From: Dermatemys mawii | Taxonomy: Eukaryota > Chordata > Testudines > Dermatemydidae | DNA: 64,000 nucleotides | Direction of reading: 5' to 3' | Assembly: GCA_007922305.1 (NCBI GenBank) | Contig: ML677335.1 | Location: 14,475,734-14,539,733, forward strand | In this document: positions 1-12,359 of the stretch, piece by piece | Numbering within the stretch: the first letter of the stretch is position 1 | Layout: the number at the start of each line of letters is the position of its first letter | Position numbers and translations under genes: made by a program | Notes under the pieces: model-generated | Told to the model about the DNA's origin: nothing | What the model saw: only the letters and a program-made list of their open reading frames with translations | The model's database searches: none

Positions 1-1290
1 GTGAGAGTTCTCTGTGTGCAAAATTTAGCATTCTGCGGCTGTCGTAGAAACGAAATATTATACACTCAAGGTAATGGAAACTTTTTAAAATTTGTTTTAT
101 ACCTAGCTTTGTTTGATCCAGTCATGAAGGAGCATCTATGAAAAATAACTCATCATGAAACACAGGATCATTACTTGGGAAAAAATATGCAGAATGGACT
201 GATTCAAATCCTAGCAAATGCCATTAAAAAGAAAACTGTAGAAGCTTCCCATTCTGCAAATATTTTTCAATAATACTGGACTGTATCCCAGATGTGAGTC
301 ATGTCGAACAAATGATGATGATAATTCATTTTGTGGATATGGAAAAGTCTGCAGATGAAGATAATCTTGAAGTGCTCATAAAGGAACTTTTTTTTTTTTT
401 TTTCCCTCTGAAGGAGTTTCGTACCACTGAAGACGACGACTGGAGCATTTATGACTGAATTGTTCTACAAGAGCTCGAAACAATGTCATTATCTTCTGAA
501 AACTTATGTGGCCAAGCCTATGATAATGGGAGTAATATGAAGGGTAAAGATAACAGTGTGCAAAGGAGAATGATGGAAATCACTCCTAGGGCCTTTTTCA
601 TTCCTTGCAGTGCATATTCTCTGAATTTGGTTGTCAGTGATGCTACTAGATGCTGTTTCAGAGGCAAGCAGTTTCTCTGACCTGGTGCAAAGACTTGGTG
701 AAATGCGTTCATGTATTTTTCTCAGGTTCAACATGCCATTGGGAGATTCTGACTTGCCATGTGAATTTTCTAACTGTGAAACCGCTTAGTCAGACAAGAT
801 GGGAGAGTCACATTGATGCTTTGAAGCCTCTTTGCTATGAGCTTGGAAACATTTATGAGGCCCTAATTGAAATTTCTGATGATACTACCTTTACTGGATC
901 ATCTGGCAATACAGCACATTCGGATGCAGAAGCTCTTGCAAATGGCCTTTCCAAATTCAAATTTTTGACTTCAACTCATTTATGGTATAAGATCCTTTTC
1001 AGGATCAGCCTCACTAGTAAGCAGTTTCAGGAGAAGAACCTGAACATACATTCTGCTATTCAAAACTGCAGCAAACTAAAAATATTCTAGAGGAATTCAG
1101 AAGTGATGAAGGGTTTGAAAGAACACTGGTAGAGTCTCTCGAGCTTGCTGAACAAATAGACTTTCCCACAGAATATGAAGCAGAGCCAGTTCACATTCAG
1201 CAAAAGAAACAGCAGTTTTCATATGAAGGACAAGATACACCCATTCAGAAACCAAAACAAAGGTTAAAAGTGAATTTCTACTTCACCTGA
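1..1290 (+). pseudogene. Decayed hAT-type (ZMYM1-like/TTF-finger family) transposase gene, 5' end beyond window
   Basis: Fragments in different plus-strand frames line up with the hAT transposase body of the family domesticated as ZMYM1. They run from YFSIILDC (about 265-295, first catalytic Asp), through AYDNGSNMKGK (about 514-546, second Asp) and CSAYSLNLVVSDA (about 606-645), then SQTRWESHIDALKPL (about 790-830), to a C-terminal part near 1085-1290. A frameshift falls near 650-690, stops occur in the first 480 bases, and a T-run interrupts the frame at about 389-404. It cannot be functional. The TTF/zinc-finger N-terminus is off the left edge. It could equally be a processed copy of a host hAT-derived gene; no terminal repeats are visible to decide. 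Confidence 0.7.
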
Positions 1291-1294
1291 GTCC

Positions 1295-1500
1295 ACTGGG
1301 GCCTGCCCAAGCTGCATTCATGCTGCAGAACAATGGAGTTTGGCCCTGAACTCCCAAGGTACCCAGGCTCAAATCCTCCACCCTACATGGTCCTGGGTCT
1401 CGGGTCCAAGTCAGATAGAATTGTGTGTAGACAGAAATGGGATTTGGGCTTGAGCCTGAGTCTGAGCTTACACTGCAGTGTACACATACCTTTGGATCCC
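1295..1500 (-). mobile_element. Turtle-type miniature DNA transposon fragment
   Basis: On the minus strand the unit begins aaaggtatgtgtacactgca, the usual end of short turtle DNA elements (ggtatgtctacact-like). It continues with a run of cag/gag-rich words (gagcctg, cttggac) typical of those repeats. It abuts the end of the hAT relic. The opposite terminus is not clear. Confidence 0.45.
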
Positions 1501-2595
1501 CATTAAGTTATGGGCTATGAGGAAGTAGCAGAGAATTACCTTTCTAGATCTGCCAGAAAAAAATAACAAAACAAAAAACACACAGACAATATCTTTGTCA
1601 CAATTACTTAAACTCTTACAATCAATCAATAAAAATTACGATAACTGTATCTCATTGTGATTCCTTCACATCATCTTCTTGCCAACCAATAATGCAATTT
1701 CCTCATACCACCCACTTGCAGGTCACATGCTATTGCTACAGCAGTCCTCTTCCAGCAACTTTAACCCTCTTCTCCTTACTAAGATATAGAGAATCTCCAT
1801 TAATAGATCCTTCTGTAAGGGCTCTCTGTCCAAACCATGTGCCCTTCTGTACCTGTTGACTTCCCTCCAGCCCTTATTTAAAAACTCCTCTATACCCTTT
1901 TTAATTTTATATGCCAGCAAACTTGGTTCCATTTTAGTTTAGGTGATCAAAAACCCCTTTAACAGAAAGGGTAGTGAGACATACTTGTTTGCGTAGAAGA
2001 GTCGCCATCTGAGACATACATCATTTTATTTTATTTATAGGCTTTCCATGAAGAAGTGCCTATAGATGAATATCTTAGAAGAGATCTTAAATGAGAATTC
2101 AGAATAGTAGGAGTACAATGGAGACAACAGCCTGCATTCTGGATGTAGTGGCCTCTTCCTGTTTTTTATTTCAAGGTCAAAAATAAAGTGCACATTACCA
2201 ACAAATCTCTTGAAGGTACTAATGTAGTCAATAGTCTTTCAAGGAACTACATATGTGAACAGACACCTAAAAGGGATGGGGGGGAATTGTATATATTTAG
2301 CAACTTCATACTATGCTGCAGATTTGTTAGAAGCCCTTCTAACTTCAAAAATTGTAATACTTCCCTCCCTTCAGAAACTGAAAGTGTTATGTATGTCAGC
2401 AGAAAATTACATACACACAGCAGAGATACACATGTGATAAATTTAATTTATCAGGTATTTATTGGACCCTTATCACCACAGATTCTGAGTGTCTGTCAAT
2501 CATTAACATCCTTGCATCATATTTGTATCAAATATACATGCCACAGTATATAACATACATATACCCAATACACATATATCACACACTATACTACA
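1500..2595. other. Unassigned intron
   Basis: AT-rich sequence without a convincing gene, RNA or repeat. Short frames at 1723-1932 (minus) and 2188-2553 (plus) have no recognisable domain. Confidence 0.5.
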
Positions 2596-2776
2596 AGACC
2601 AAGATTTTCAAAAATAGGAGTTGAAAGTTAGGCTCCTCAGTGAGTGAGATTTTTCATACATGCTGAGCACCCAGCAGCTTCCATTGATTTCAGTGGGAGC
2701 TGTAGAATGCTCAGCACATCAGACAGTCAGCCCACTTATTTAAGTTTAGGCTCTTATTTTCTGAAAATGTTGGTCT
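2596..2776. mobile_element. 181-bp inverted-repeat element
   Basis: Its ends are agaccaagattttca and, inverted, agaccaacattttca, which match at 14 of 15 bases. The core contains gctgagcaccca and an inverted gctcagca flanking cattgatttcagtgggagc, so the unit can fold on itself. This is the common turtle/archosaur foldback-type repeat. No matching direct repeat was found beside it. Confidence 0.6.
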
Positions 2777-3904
2777 ACCCACCTACCGAGGTGGAAAGGT
2801 AATTTCTTATTCCTCAGCCTCTGAGTCAGCTCCCCAGGCTTTATACCTGGACTTGTGTTCCCTTTCTTAGCTTTGCCTCTTTGAAGTCCTTCTAGAGTCC
2901 ACCAGAAGTAAGCTGAATGAACACATTAGAAACAGTGGATCAAAATTCATTCTACAAAAGGTCTTCTATAGCAGGTAGGATATTTGTAGGGAAATAAACC
3001 CGGGAGTGAGAACAAATCATGTTATGAAAAATGGAGAGGCAAGGTTCTGGCAGGGGGGAAACTACCTAGAAATTTACAGATTCTGCTCGGGCCAGAAGAA
3101 ACCCAGAGAAACTCTGGTGAGGTAGGCATCTCTATTGGGCAACAGGAGTTATTCCAAGAAAAGATGAAATCCAGGTGTCTATGATAGGCTCTACTCATGC
3201 ACTGCTATTGATAGCAGCTGAATCCTCCCTATTCATTAATACACTTCGTAGCACATTGTAAGTCCAAAATACTTCAGTTTTGCAAGAAAAAGTCATTTTG
3301 CAACAATGCTCACAGAAGCCATGGATTCTATAACTTCAAGTTAGCCCATCAGCCCATACACCTCAAGTACTTTTCTCACTACACAGTTACGTTTGCTATG
3401 TATACACACGCATCATAGCCTTTTAGTTGTGCATTTTATAATCTCAGTGAAAAAACACATGTATTAAATATATACAGCATGGGATTTTTGAAGTGTCATA
3501 ACTCAGGCAAATCCTAACCAAAATTTCACTGAACCACTAAAGGCACTTTTTAGTAAAGATTTTTAAGCCAAATTTAAACTTTCTATCTCTAGTCATTTTC
3601 ACTGTAGAACATATATAAAAATTGCAATTTTTATATATGTAAAAAAAGTATGTAATACTAATTAGACCCCCTTTTGAATGTATGAGGATATATTCTTTAG
3701 TATGTGATCATGTACCATATTTTCCCACAGGCCCCTGTGTCAATGCACAGGCTCGACCAGCCCTGGGAATGAACAATACTGTGTAGTAAAGGAGATTGCT
3801 GTCTTTAAGAACCCTGCCTCTCTTGTTGCAAGTGGGTAGCAAATGAAGAATGGAATCTCAGGAAGAGAAAGAACAGTCTTATGGTTAAAATAATTGCATG
3901 CTGC
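2777..3904. other. Unassigned intron with one perfect palindrome
   Basis: No gene or clear transposon. It contains the 32-bp palindrome listed separately. Confidence 0.5.
3609..3640. repeat. 32-bp perfect palindrome
   Basis: The left arm acatatataaaaattg is followed directly by its exact reverse complement, with no loop. It may be the centre of an eroded miniature element or a cruciform-prone site. Confidence 0.85.
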
Positions 3905-4330
3905 CCTGGAGAAATGGATTCTACCTCATCTCTGCCACAGAATTCCTAAGTGATGCTAGCAAAGTCACTTGAACCAAAACTTTTCAACAGTGGTCAGTAA
4001 TTGTGAAATAATGAACATACCGCACTTGAGATCCTGGGTTCTGATTTTCAGAAGCACTGACCACTCAACTGCAAACTGAAATCAATGGGAGCTGTGCTTG
4101 AACATAATCAAGTGCTATAGAATGCCAAGTACTCTTAAAAAAAAAATCAGGTCCCAGATATCTCACATTGGGTATCCAAAACCAGTACATACTTTTGCCT
4201 TCAATCTCTTTGCTTCATCCCAATTTATAGATGTAAAATGGGCAGAATAGCCCCTTCACCTTAATGAAGGTAAATTTGTTAATATTAATAAAGCATTCAG
4301 ATACTATAATGATGAGTGCCATAAAAAAGC
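3905..4330 (+). mobile_element. MIR-like SINE carrying an insertion
   Basis: The left part (ctacctcatctctgccacag, then gcaaagtcactt) and the right part (tagatgtaaaatgggcagaa, then cagatactataatgatgag) are the two halves of an amniote MIR-type SINE. Between them (about 3985-4195) is a foldback-type repeat of the kind seen at 2596-2776, with cactcaactg...atcaatgggagctgtg. The insertion therefore came after the SINE. Confidence 0.55.
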
Positions 4331-6480
4331 CTGAGTAAATTAATAATTCTGTCTTCAGAACCTTAATTTTGGCATTTCCTAACTTTTGAGTACCTGATTT
4401 TTAATGCTTAATAATGTTCTTTTACCATAAGACTTTAGTGTGCATGCACAAGGAATTTCCTAGGTTTCTAAATAAGCAAACTGTGCTTATGTGGCATCAT
4501 AACAACACCCCCATAGATCATTAGCAGGGTTGGAACCTTCAGATCCACCACAAAAGCCTCTGCCACATGAACTAACAGAGTAACTGATCGCAGTGGTAGG
4601 CTGTTATCTTGTACATGGACCAATCAATAGAAGGGAACGTACTTTATCAGTAAGTTTCACAAATATATGCTAACAGCAGAGGAATGACGAGACTCTGAAA
4701 TTGTAGGTTCTATTCCAGGGTCTGGAAGGCAGTTATTTTCTAATGGGCACAGACTTCTTCCCATTTTTCTCAAGCTTGACCCCTTCTGCCCTGTCCTCTC
4801 CAGACCTCCATTCCTGCTTCAGTACCATCTCTGCCCCACCAATGGTTCTTCATCCCAGCCCATCTCCCTACTCCAGGCTCCCCTTCTGGTGTCTCTCTCC
4901 TCCCTACCACTCTCCCCATTCCTTTGCCCCAAGGCTCTCAGTCCCAGACTCTCTGTAAACCCCTTGTTTAATCTTCCCCCTCTATGTTTTTGTCCTAGTC
5001 TCTCTCCCCTTTCCTACACACACAAACATGTTCCCTGTCAGTCTCCTTCCTCAGCAAGTCCCAGTCACTTGCTGTCACCATCTCTGTCTCTCTCTCCCAG
5101 TCCACTAGTTCCCACAATTCCAATAGGTCCCAAAGCATGGTCCCAGTTTCTCTCTCCCCATCTCCCTGAGCCTCTAGTCCCAGTTCCCCTCACCCTTCCT
5201 CAGCTCCCTGTACCAATATACTTCTATCCTCTCCCCCTGGTCCAGCTTTTATTTTATCTGTATTCAAGTCATCCATCTTCCTTGTCCACACTGCCTGGGC
5301 ACGAGCAGGAAGGTCACTGAGTACATAGGAGAGAAGCTTCTTGCTCTCAGTTCCAGCACCTGGCCCCATCTAGTCCACAGCAACCAGGAACAGCAATTGC
5401 AAGGAAAGCTCTGGGCTGAAGCATTCTCAGTTAAAACACACACACGCACACACGCACACACGCACACACGTTGCAGGAAGGAGGGTGACTGAACACACAG
5501 GGCTAAAATGGAAATTGTTATGTAGATAATTTTGTTAGTCATTTCTGTTCCTTCTATATTACTAGCTCCCAGGTCAATGGTTACTATCAAAATATATTGA
5601 TGGAGGGGAGGGGAGAGGAGAAACCCAGCAAAGTTCTTACCCACTGTATAGTTGACCAACATCAACAACTGTCACAACTGAAGGCACTTTGCCAGTAAAT
5701 GGCTTAATACTGGCATTAATAATCTATTATTTAGATATTAAAAATTTTTCATGTTGGAAGTTTGGAGGGAGTTGTTTTGTTTTGCTTTTCTGAAGTACTG
5801 TTGAGCTAGTTATTTTGTAGAGATCATAATATTTCTGCTGCTTTTGTGAATACAGGTAAATTGTTCTTATAACATATAAGAGCTTAAAACCAAGCAAATT
5901 ACTAATTAGAAGCTTCTAATATTGCACCCATGAATATTTTAGGTGCAAAATTCAAGCTAAGCATTCCACCATATAATTAAAGTAATGTTTAAGTACTGCA
6001 ACAGACATTGATTGAACTGGCTCACAAGCTACTCTGGCTCTTGTAATATCTGGAACTTTGAATTAGACAAGTATTTTAACAGTGTTTTTTGTTGTTTTAA
6101 ATTGGATAATGCAGAATTATGATTTATTTGCTTTTTTAAATCTCTCTAAAGCCAGCATACTGATGAGACTATACAAAAATTACTTAGTGTTTAAGTTTTC
6201 AGTTCTCTAAACTGGAGTAGCGTGAAGCAATCAAATGTAATCCCCTGGGGGTGTGGGGGGGTTGGAGGGTTTGGAGCAAAGGAAGTACACGGGAGGCCCA
6301 CAGAAACAAAATGTAGAAGTTCTTTTCCTTACCATATATAGAGTTTTCTATAAGTTCACTTTCATGATTTTGTTTCTGATATCTGATACAAGAATCAACA
6401 GTTAAAGGCTGGGGGGAGAAGTTTAAAAAAATGAAAAAAAAATACAGTATCTGCTAAGGATAAGCATACAATTAAAGTTT
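4331..6480. other. Intron with C/T-rich tract and a CA/CG microsatellite
   Basis: The part from 4740 to 5310 is a long pyrimidine-rich tract (many tccc and cagtccc words) that leaves long chance reading frames. Positions 5435-5470 hold a cacacg/cacaca microsatellite. The rest is plain AT-rich intron. Confidence 0.5.
5435..5470. repeat. (CACACG)n microsatellite
   Basis: Alternating ca with regularly spaced cg, reading cacacacgcacacacgcaca and onward. Confidence 0.85.
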
Positions 6481-6484
6481 GACC

Positions 6485-6564
6485 CACTGTGTATAGATCC
6501 CGTTTGATGCACAGAATAGGCACTCACTGTGTATAGATCCTGTTTGATGCACAGAGTAGGCACT
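6485..6564. repeat. Two-copy 40-bp tandem duplication
   Basis: The unit cactgtgtatagatcc...taggcact occurs twice head to tail (6485-6524 and 6525-6564). The copies differ at two positions (c/t at unit base 17 and a/g at base 32). This is a recent local duplication. Confidence 0.9.
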
Positions 6565-7320
6565 AAGATTTTTGGTGTGTGATCAAAAATATATAGCTAC
6601 ATGTGTAGCAATCTGATTATTTTAAAAACCTGAGGAACCAAGGTGGTGGCGGGGGAGGGTAAAGAGAGAAAATCAGAAATTATTGCATTTAATTGGCTCA
6701 AGGGGGAAAAAAATACAATTGTTAATAGCTTCCTTTAAATCTAGCCTTCACTACACAGTCAGTGATGAAAGCTGAATAAAGCATTTCAAAATGGTAAATC
6801 CATTAGCTTTTTGATGAAACCTGTATGGACAGAGTTAGGCCTTTGAGTTAAACACAGACAAATCGTGAAAGACAAGAACAGTGTAGTATTAAAAAAAATA
6901 GTATACAAATTAAGTGTTATAAGAAACTACGTAATTTAAGCCTCATGTTTCTTTACAAGTATAGGTGTTTTCCCCTTTTGTGTGAATTCAAGGCATTCTC
7001 AACATTTTTATTAAAATATTAAAGCTTCTTTGAGCTTAGGGTATGACATAAGTAATACTCTGCTAGAGTGAACTGATAAATACTAAATATTGAAAATGAA
7101 TTTCTTCTCCACAGTGGACAGGTAAAGTAATGGAACAGATGATTTGATCCTGGGGTGATGGGAGGGGAATACTTTAACAGACTTAGGAAACTTTGGCCTT
7201 AATAATATTGTGGCATGTCAGGGAATAAACGATGACATGCGCCCACTGGATATTAACAAAGCCTGTTTATTCCTTTATTCTGAATATATTTGTTTAAGTG
7301 ATTCAAACACTTGTAAAAAA

Positions 7321-7589
7321 AAAAAAACACGTTGTAAGATTAAGCAATCACATCTAAGATGGTCATCAATTCACAAAAACAAGATATTGGTGTTACAAAG
7401 CTACGGAAGGCTGATGTTGACCCATGAATTCTCCCTGCTCTCTAACTCAAGATGTGGGGGAGGAACTGAGATGTCAACTTAAGAAAATCAGAGGGTCACA
7501 AACCACAATGGAAGCCAGACACCTGGATGTAGAATTAGGCTAGCCTGAGGACTTGGGTAAGGCCCAACATTTACAAGAGTTTCCTATCC
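7321..7589. other. Unassigned stretch upstream of the Ty3/gypsy body
   Basis: It could include leader or LTR sequence of the element, but no matching second LTR copy was seen. Confidence 0.3.
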
Positions 7590-10500
7590 TGTTTGTAACC
7601 ACAGAGACCCAGAGAAGACTGGTTGGATTGTTCCATCTCAAATAATGCAAAATCCCACCATCTTTGAAGGAAAAACTTCCTGGGATGCTTATTTGGCTCA
7701 GTTCAATACCATAGCTCAAATGAATGGCTGGAAAGATAGAAACCCTTTTTCTGTCAAAGGAGCCAAATTGAATGGCCCAGCTCTGATGGTGCTGTATAAC
7801 TTACCCTGAGAAACCAGTAGAATTCTCCAAATGTGATCCAAGCTGTTGATAGGTAATTTGGAGCTAGCCATCAATCTGAGCTAGCATCTAGAAGGAGACC
7901 GAAAGAAGGGACTCTACCAAAGTTGATCACATTCAGATGCTAATGAGGACTAACACTGGCAATGGACCAATTTATAGATACTCAGCTTGACTAGAACTTG
8001 CAGATCTAGATCTGCAAAAGGAGACCAAAGACTTTCTGAGGCTGTGGAATTTATCAAGGAACCAGATTGTTTCCTTGCAGCAGCTCTTCAGAGGAGGAAG
8101 CTGCCACTATTAAGGGAGATGAAAGCTGATCACTATAAGCCTGGTAAATACAGCTGTCTAATCTGTATGATGGACCAGGGAATTTTAATCTGCTTCATAA
8201 CATTTTTGAAGGATTAGACAAAAGTAAGTTCAGTTCATAAACAACGAAAACTGACAATAAGATAAAAATTAAGAGAAGCAGTTCATTTAAATACTGGTAT
8301 TGTGGGGGAGAAAATGGACATAAAAAAGGACTGTTACAGAGCAGGTCAGGTCAAAGCATCACAAGTTCCTATTGCCCAGTTTGGGACATGGGGAACAGCA
8401 TGATGAAGGGGGGAAAGCTGGAGGTAAAAGATCAGCGTCACAGTTTTTGTTTAAATCTGAGAAGCTGAACAATTGTGGGAGACTGGCTACGAAGGCCTGT
8501 GCTACACTAGCGGGGGGGTTCAAACTAAGATACGCAACTTCAGCCACGCTATTCGCGTAGCTGAAGTTGAACTATCTGAGTTCAACTTACCTGGCCTTCC
8601 CCACGGCGGTGAGTCGACCACGGTAGCTCCCTTGTTGACTCTGCTTACTGCTCTTGCGGAGCTGGAGTTCCAAAGTCAATGGGAGCACATTCGGGGATCG
8701 ACTTATTGCATCCTGATGAGACGCGATAAATTGATCCCTGATACACCAAACACTACCTGCTGGAGGGGCGTGTAGTATAGACTTAGTCTAAGTGTATAAT
8801 GAGATACGTGAACTGCATAGGAATAAGGCACACTGACTCAAAGATAACAGTTATTAGATCAGATACTAAAAATGTCAAGGAACAGTGAATCCAAATCTGA
8901 CCTACCTATTTAGTCTCAAATGGAGATGCTGACGGGAACATGCACACTCTGAAAACTGGGTTTGAAAATTGGACTTTTGCCATTCGAGCAACAAATTTGG
9001 GTAGCCAATATAGTGGAAGAGCTAAATTGGTTTGGATTTCTTTATAGCTAGTACTGTGTAATGACAGAAAAGATATCCTACAAATTCAGTCTGTGAAAAT
9101 TCCCTTTAAAATGTGGCTTAGTTGAAGTAAATGATTTGTAGGTAATTGGTTTGCAATGAACAAGTTTTCCTGCCTCCAGGGGCAGAAATCAAAACAACAC
9201 CTACTTATTGTAGTAATTTTCCAACAGAGGAAAGATGGGGAGTGGCTGAAACCTGCTTTGAGACCCAAGGTGTCAGGGGAATCTTAGCTGTTGAAATTCT
9301 TGCAGATCTGATTCAGGAATAGATTCCTGTTCATTTGCTGAATGTTTCTGACAAGCAGTAAATTAAAAAAGGAAGCCACAACTGTGAAATGTGAATCAGT
9401 GAATCTAGAAACTACTGGTATAGAAGAAAACTAAGTGCATGGGGTTGGGAGATAGAAGGTGAGCTGCTAGAATTTCTAAGAGACAACTCCTGGCACAGGG
9501 CGGCATACTGAAGTGAGAGAGAACAAAATATCCATGATGCTTTCTGGTTAGGAATCAGGAGTCATTTCCCCAATTCATAAAAAATATAGCTTGTACTGAA
9601 TGGCTGAATACAAGATTGATGCTGGGGGAAAATCAGACCATGATAACAACCAACTCACTCTTTACCAATAGGGAAGAGGTGTTACAGGCCATTGACGAAA
9701 TGCATCATCAAGGCAACATAAACAAACCTTCACCCAATCCCTTGGCTTCACCCATAGTTCTGGTTAAGAAAAAAAAAATGTCAGCGCCAGATTCCATATG
9801 GAGTATTGAAAACTAAATCAATTTGCTTTAAACGAGTCTTATGCAGAGTATTGTCTATTTGTGATAATAGATGCTGTAGCAGATTCAATCGGATTTTCCA
9901 CACAGACTATGAAGAGAGGGTATTGGCAAGTGGAAGTGGATTCAAAGGATAGTGAAAAGGCTGCTTTCACAGCAGGAGAAGACCTGTAGCAATTGAAAGT
10001 GATGGCTTTTGGCTTGTGCAATACACCTGCCACAAAAGTCTACCTGCATGACGTGCCTCTTGCTGTTTACTGTACTAGATGATATTCTGGTGCACATTAA
10101 AACCCTTTGTACAAGAATCAATACATTTACAAATGGTCTGTGATAAACTAAAGTCTGCTCATCTCAAGTTGAATCCAAAGAAACATGAATTGTTTCAAAA
10201 AGAGGTAGTTTACCTTGGGCGCACAATTAGCAAGGGGAATTTCCATTGAAAAAAACAGACTACATTGTTCAGAACTGGCACACATACTCACAGATGTGCA
10301 AAGTGTTGTAGGGCCCTGCTCCTCTTACAGAAGTTTTATTTATAGGTTTGCCAATATTGAAAATGGACTGCATAACTTGGGTGAGAAAGGGAAACCATTT
10401 CAGTAGTCATCACAGTGTGATTTGGCATTTTCAGAGTTAAAAAGCAACAGCTTGACCGTTCCTGTCATGATCTAGCCATGTTGCAAACCCCCTTTTGTAT

Positions 10501-10880
10501 TGGACACGAATGCTCGCTGTTCAGGGATAGTATTGACAAGAATTATTTGAGGGGGTGGAGGCTTAATAAAGCAAAAGCCTACATTTTCTAGAGAAATTAT
10601 TGCACCACTTGAAAGGAACTTCTGGCAGTGGTTAACTCTATACAACATTTTCTCCACTATTTATATGGGAGGAAGTTTGTGGTCAGGACAGACCATATAT
10701 CCTGGCAATGACTCTTTAGATTCAGAAACTCTGGAGGGGCAAATTTCCAAGTGTTTGGGGTCGGGGGGGGGAGGGGGAATACTGCAGTGCTGTGATTTCA
10801 CAGTCACACACAGGCCTTAGCACATATACGGTAATGCTGATACATGGAGCACCCAAAACACAGACACATGCCAAGACCTG
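7590..10880 (+). mobile_element. Decayed Ty3/gypsy LTR-retrotransposon, gag-pol internal region
   Basis: Broken plus-strand frames follow the order of a Ty3/gypsy polyprotein. A gag segment (KTSWDAYLAQFNTIA, about 7670-7720) comes first. A CCHC-knuckle remnant follows (about 8295-8325), then a protease/linker-like stretch (about 9000-9350), and the start of reverse transcriptase (ASPIVLVKKK, about 9740-9775). The RT core (MAFGLCNTP, about 10000-10030) has a surviving Asp-Asp pair at 10078-10083. Next come a KLNPKK-like connection (about 10165-10195), an RNase H start (FVLDTNA, about 10494-10515) and its end near 10880. Many stops and frameshifts break it. No LTRs or integrase were recognised. 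A miniature transposon sits inside the gag region at 8494-8788. Confidence 0.7.
8494..8788 (+). mobile_element. 295-bp Harbinger-type miniature element (copy A)
   Basis: Starts ggcctgtgctacact and ends agtatagacttagtc. The interior carries the inverted words cttcagccacgctattcgcg/tagctgaagttgaa and the tail gcatcctgatgagacgcgat. It is the same family as 14065-14365, with the same internal order and nearly the same length. It is flanked by gaa and taa, a degenerate 3-bp TAA duplication. It is inserted in the Ty3/gypsy relic. Confidence 0.75.
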
Positions 10881-12359
10881 AGTAGAAGCTGACCCATTCG
10901 CCTAATGTGTTTCTCTGGGCGCTGTTATAGCAATGTAGGGAATACCACAGCATAGATTCATGTGTGTGAGAAAGAAGCAGCAAGAAACACCACAGAAACA
11001 GAGAGAAGAAGCAGAAAGCCAAGGAGACAGCCAGAACAAGAGTGGCTGGATGGGTGACTCAAAGAGCTTTTTGGGTACAGTTCTGGCTGAGAAGAGGCTT
11101 GGAACTGTGTGCTAAGAAACCATCTCCTATTTGATTCCTTACTGTGTTGAGGGAAATTCTTTGTAAACAGGATTACATCAAAAATATACTCGACTCCATC
11201 AATCTTGCCTCCCAATGGAAAAACCCATAAGATACTGTATTTTGGCTAACCACACTGGTCAAAAATCAGTAGTACTACATTGTACCCAAACACTGTCTGG
11301 AATGAAAACCTTAACAGGGAAGAGAACAATTCAGTCATTTCTTTCTGAAAGAAAACCAACAAGCACAGGAAGAAATACCAGTACAGTGGGCACAACTAGG
11401 GAAATAGAAGGAGACTACTTAATTTTATCAAAACAGAAACATTAAAATAGGAAGCTCATGAGCATTCAGTTAACAAGAACCATAGGAAAAGGTTGAAAAG
11501 CTGATATTTTCAGCCTTCTGGTCAAATTCTACTCTAGCACACAAAAAAAATCCCCAGGATTTAAAGAAAATGATTGGCTTAACAGCTACCATGCACCTTT
11601 AATTAAAAAAGCATTCCTGGGAGAGTCTCTGCTGTGAAGCTTATATTCTAGCCACATGTCACTGAAGTATTTCTTCAGCTGAAATACCATTGTAGATATT
11701 TCATCTGTATCTGGACAGTGGAGGAAATAATAGATGTCAGATGCCAAATGTCCAAAGATTCCAGGACATCCAAGATTCCATTTAGAGGAAGATAGAAAGG
11801 AAAGGCTAATACAAGATACTGATAATCTGTTCTTATAGGGCTCTTTTTGGTAGGACGGAGGGGGAGGCAGGGAGGAGTCTGTCTTGTTTTTTGTTTTTAA
11901 AGAGATCACAGTTGTCCCTACATTTATTATATGTAAGCAAATTCATTTCAGAACAAACTCTAAATATACAATAGGAAATTTAACCTGTGTGAGTGTTCCA
12001 ATTACACCACTCAAGGAAAAACTCCAGTTACTAGTGGATTTTAATGTAACACTTCAAGAAAGAAACTGTTTGCTGAATGGCTGGGCATACTCATATATAT
12101 TATTACTTTTCAAAACAAAATTTGGAGGGCAAATGGGGGGTAGAGTTGGTGAGTACAAACATGAGTGATGAGAGTTATACAAATTATCTCAAGCAAAAAA
12201 ATGCCTGGAAGACCACACTATGTGCTGAACACTGGACAGTACTGATTACTGCACAGTACTTGTCACTGGTGCTTCCTCTTAGACTAGAAAAACTCACTGA
12301 AGTCTCTATACCCTAAGTATCAGTGCATATTGTGAATTAAATTGACGGGAGTAGTTTAG
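10881..12359. other. Unassigned intron
   Basis: Contains A-rich segments and short chance frames (11215-11445 plus, 11586-11909 minus). No family recognised. Confidence 0.45.

Noticed and set aside
4743..5320. Long plus-strand reading frames of 71 and 143 codons
   Set aside because: They arise from a pyrimidine-rich tract. The products are almost only Ser, Pro, Leu and His, with no domain.
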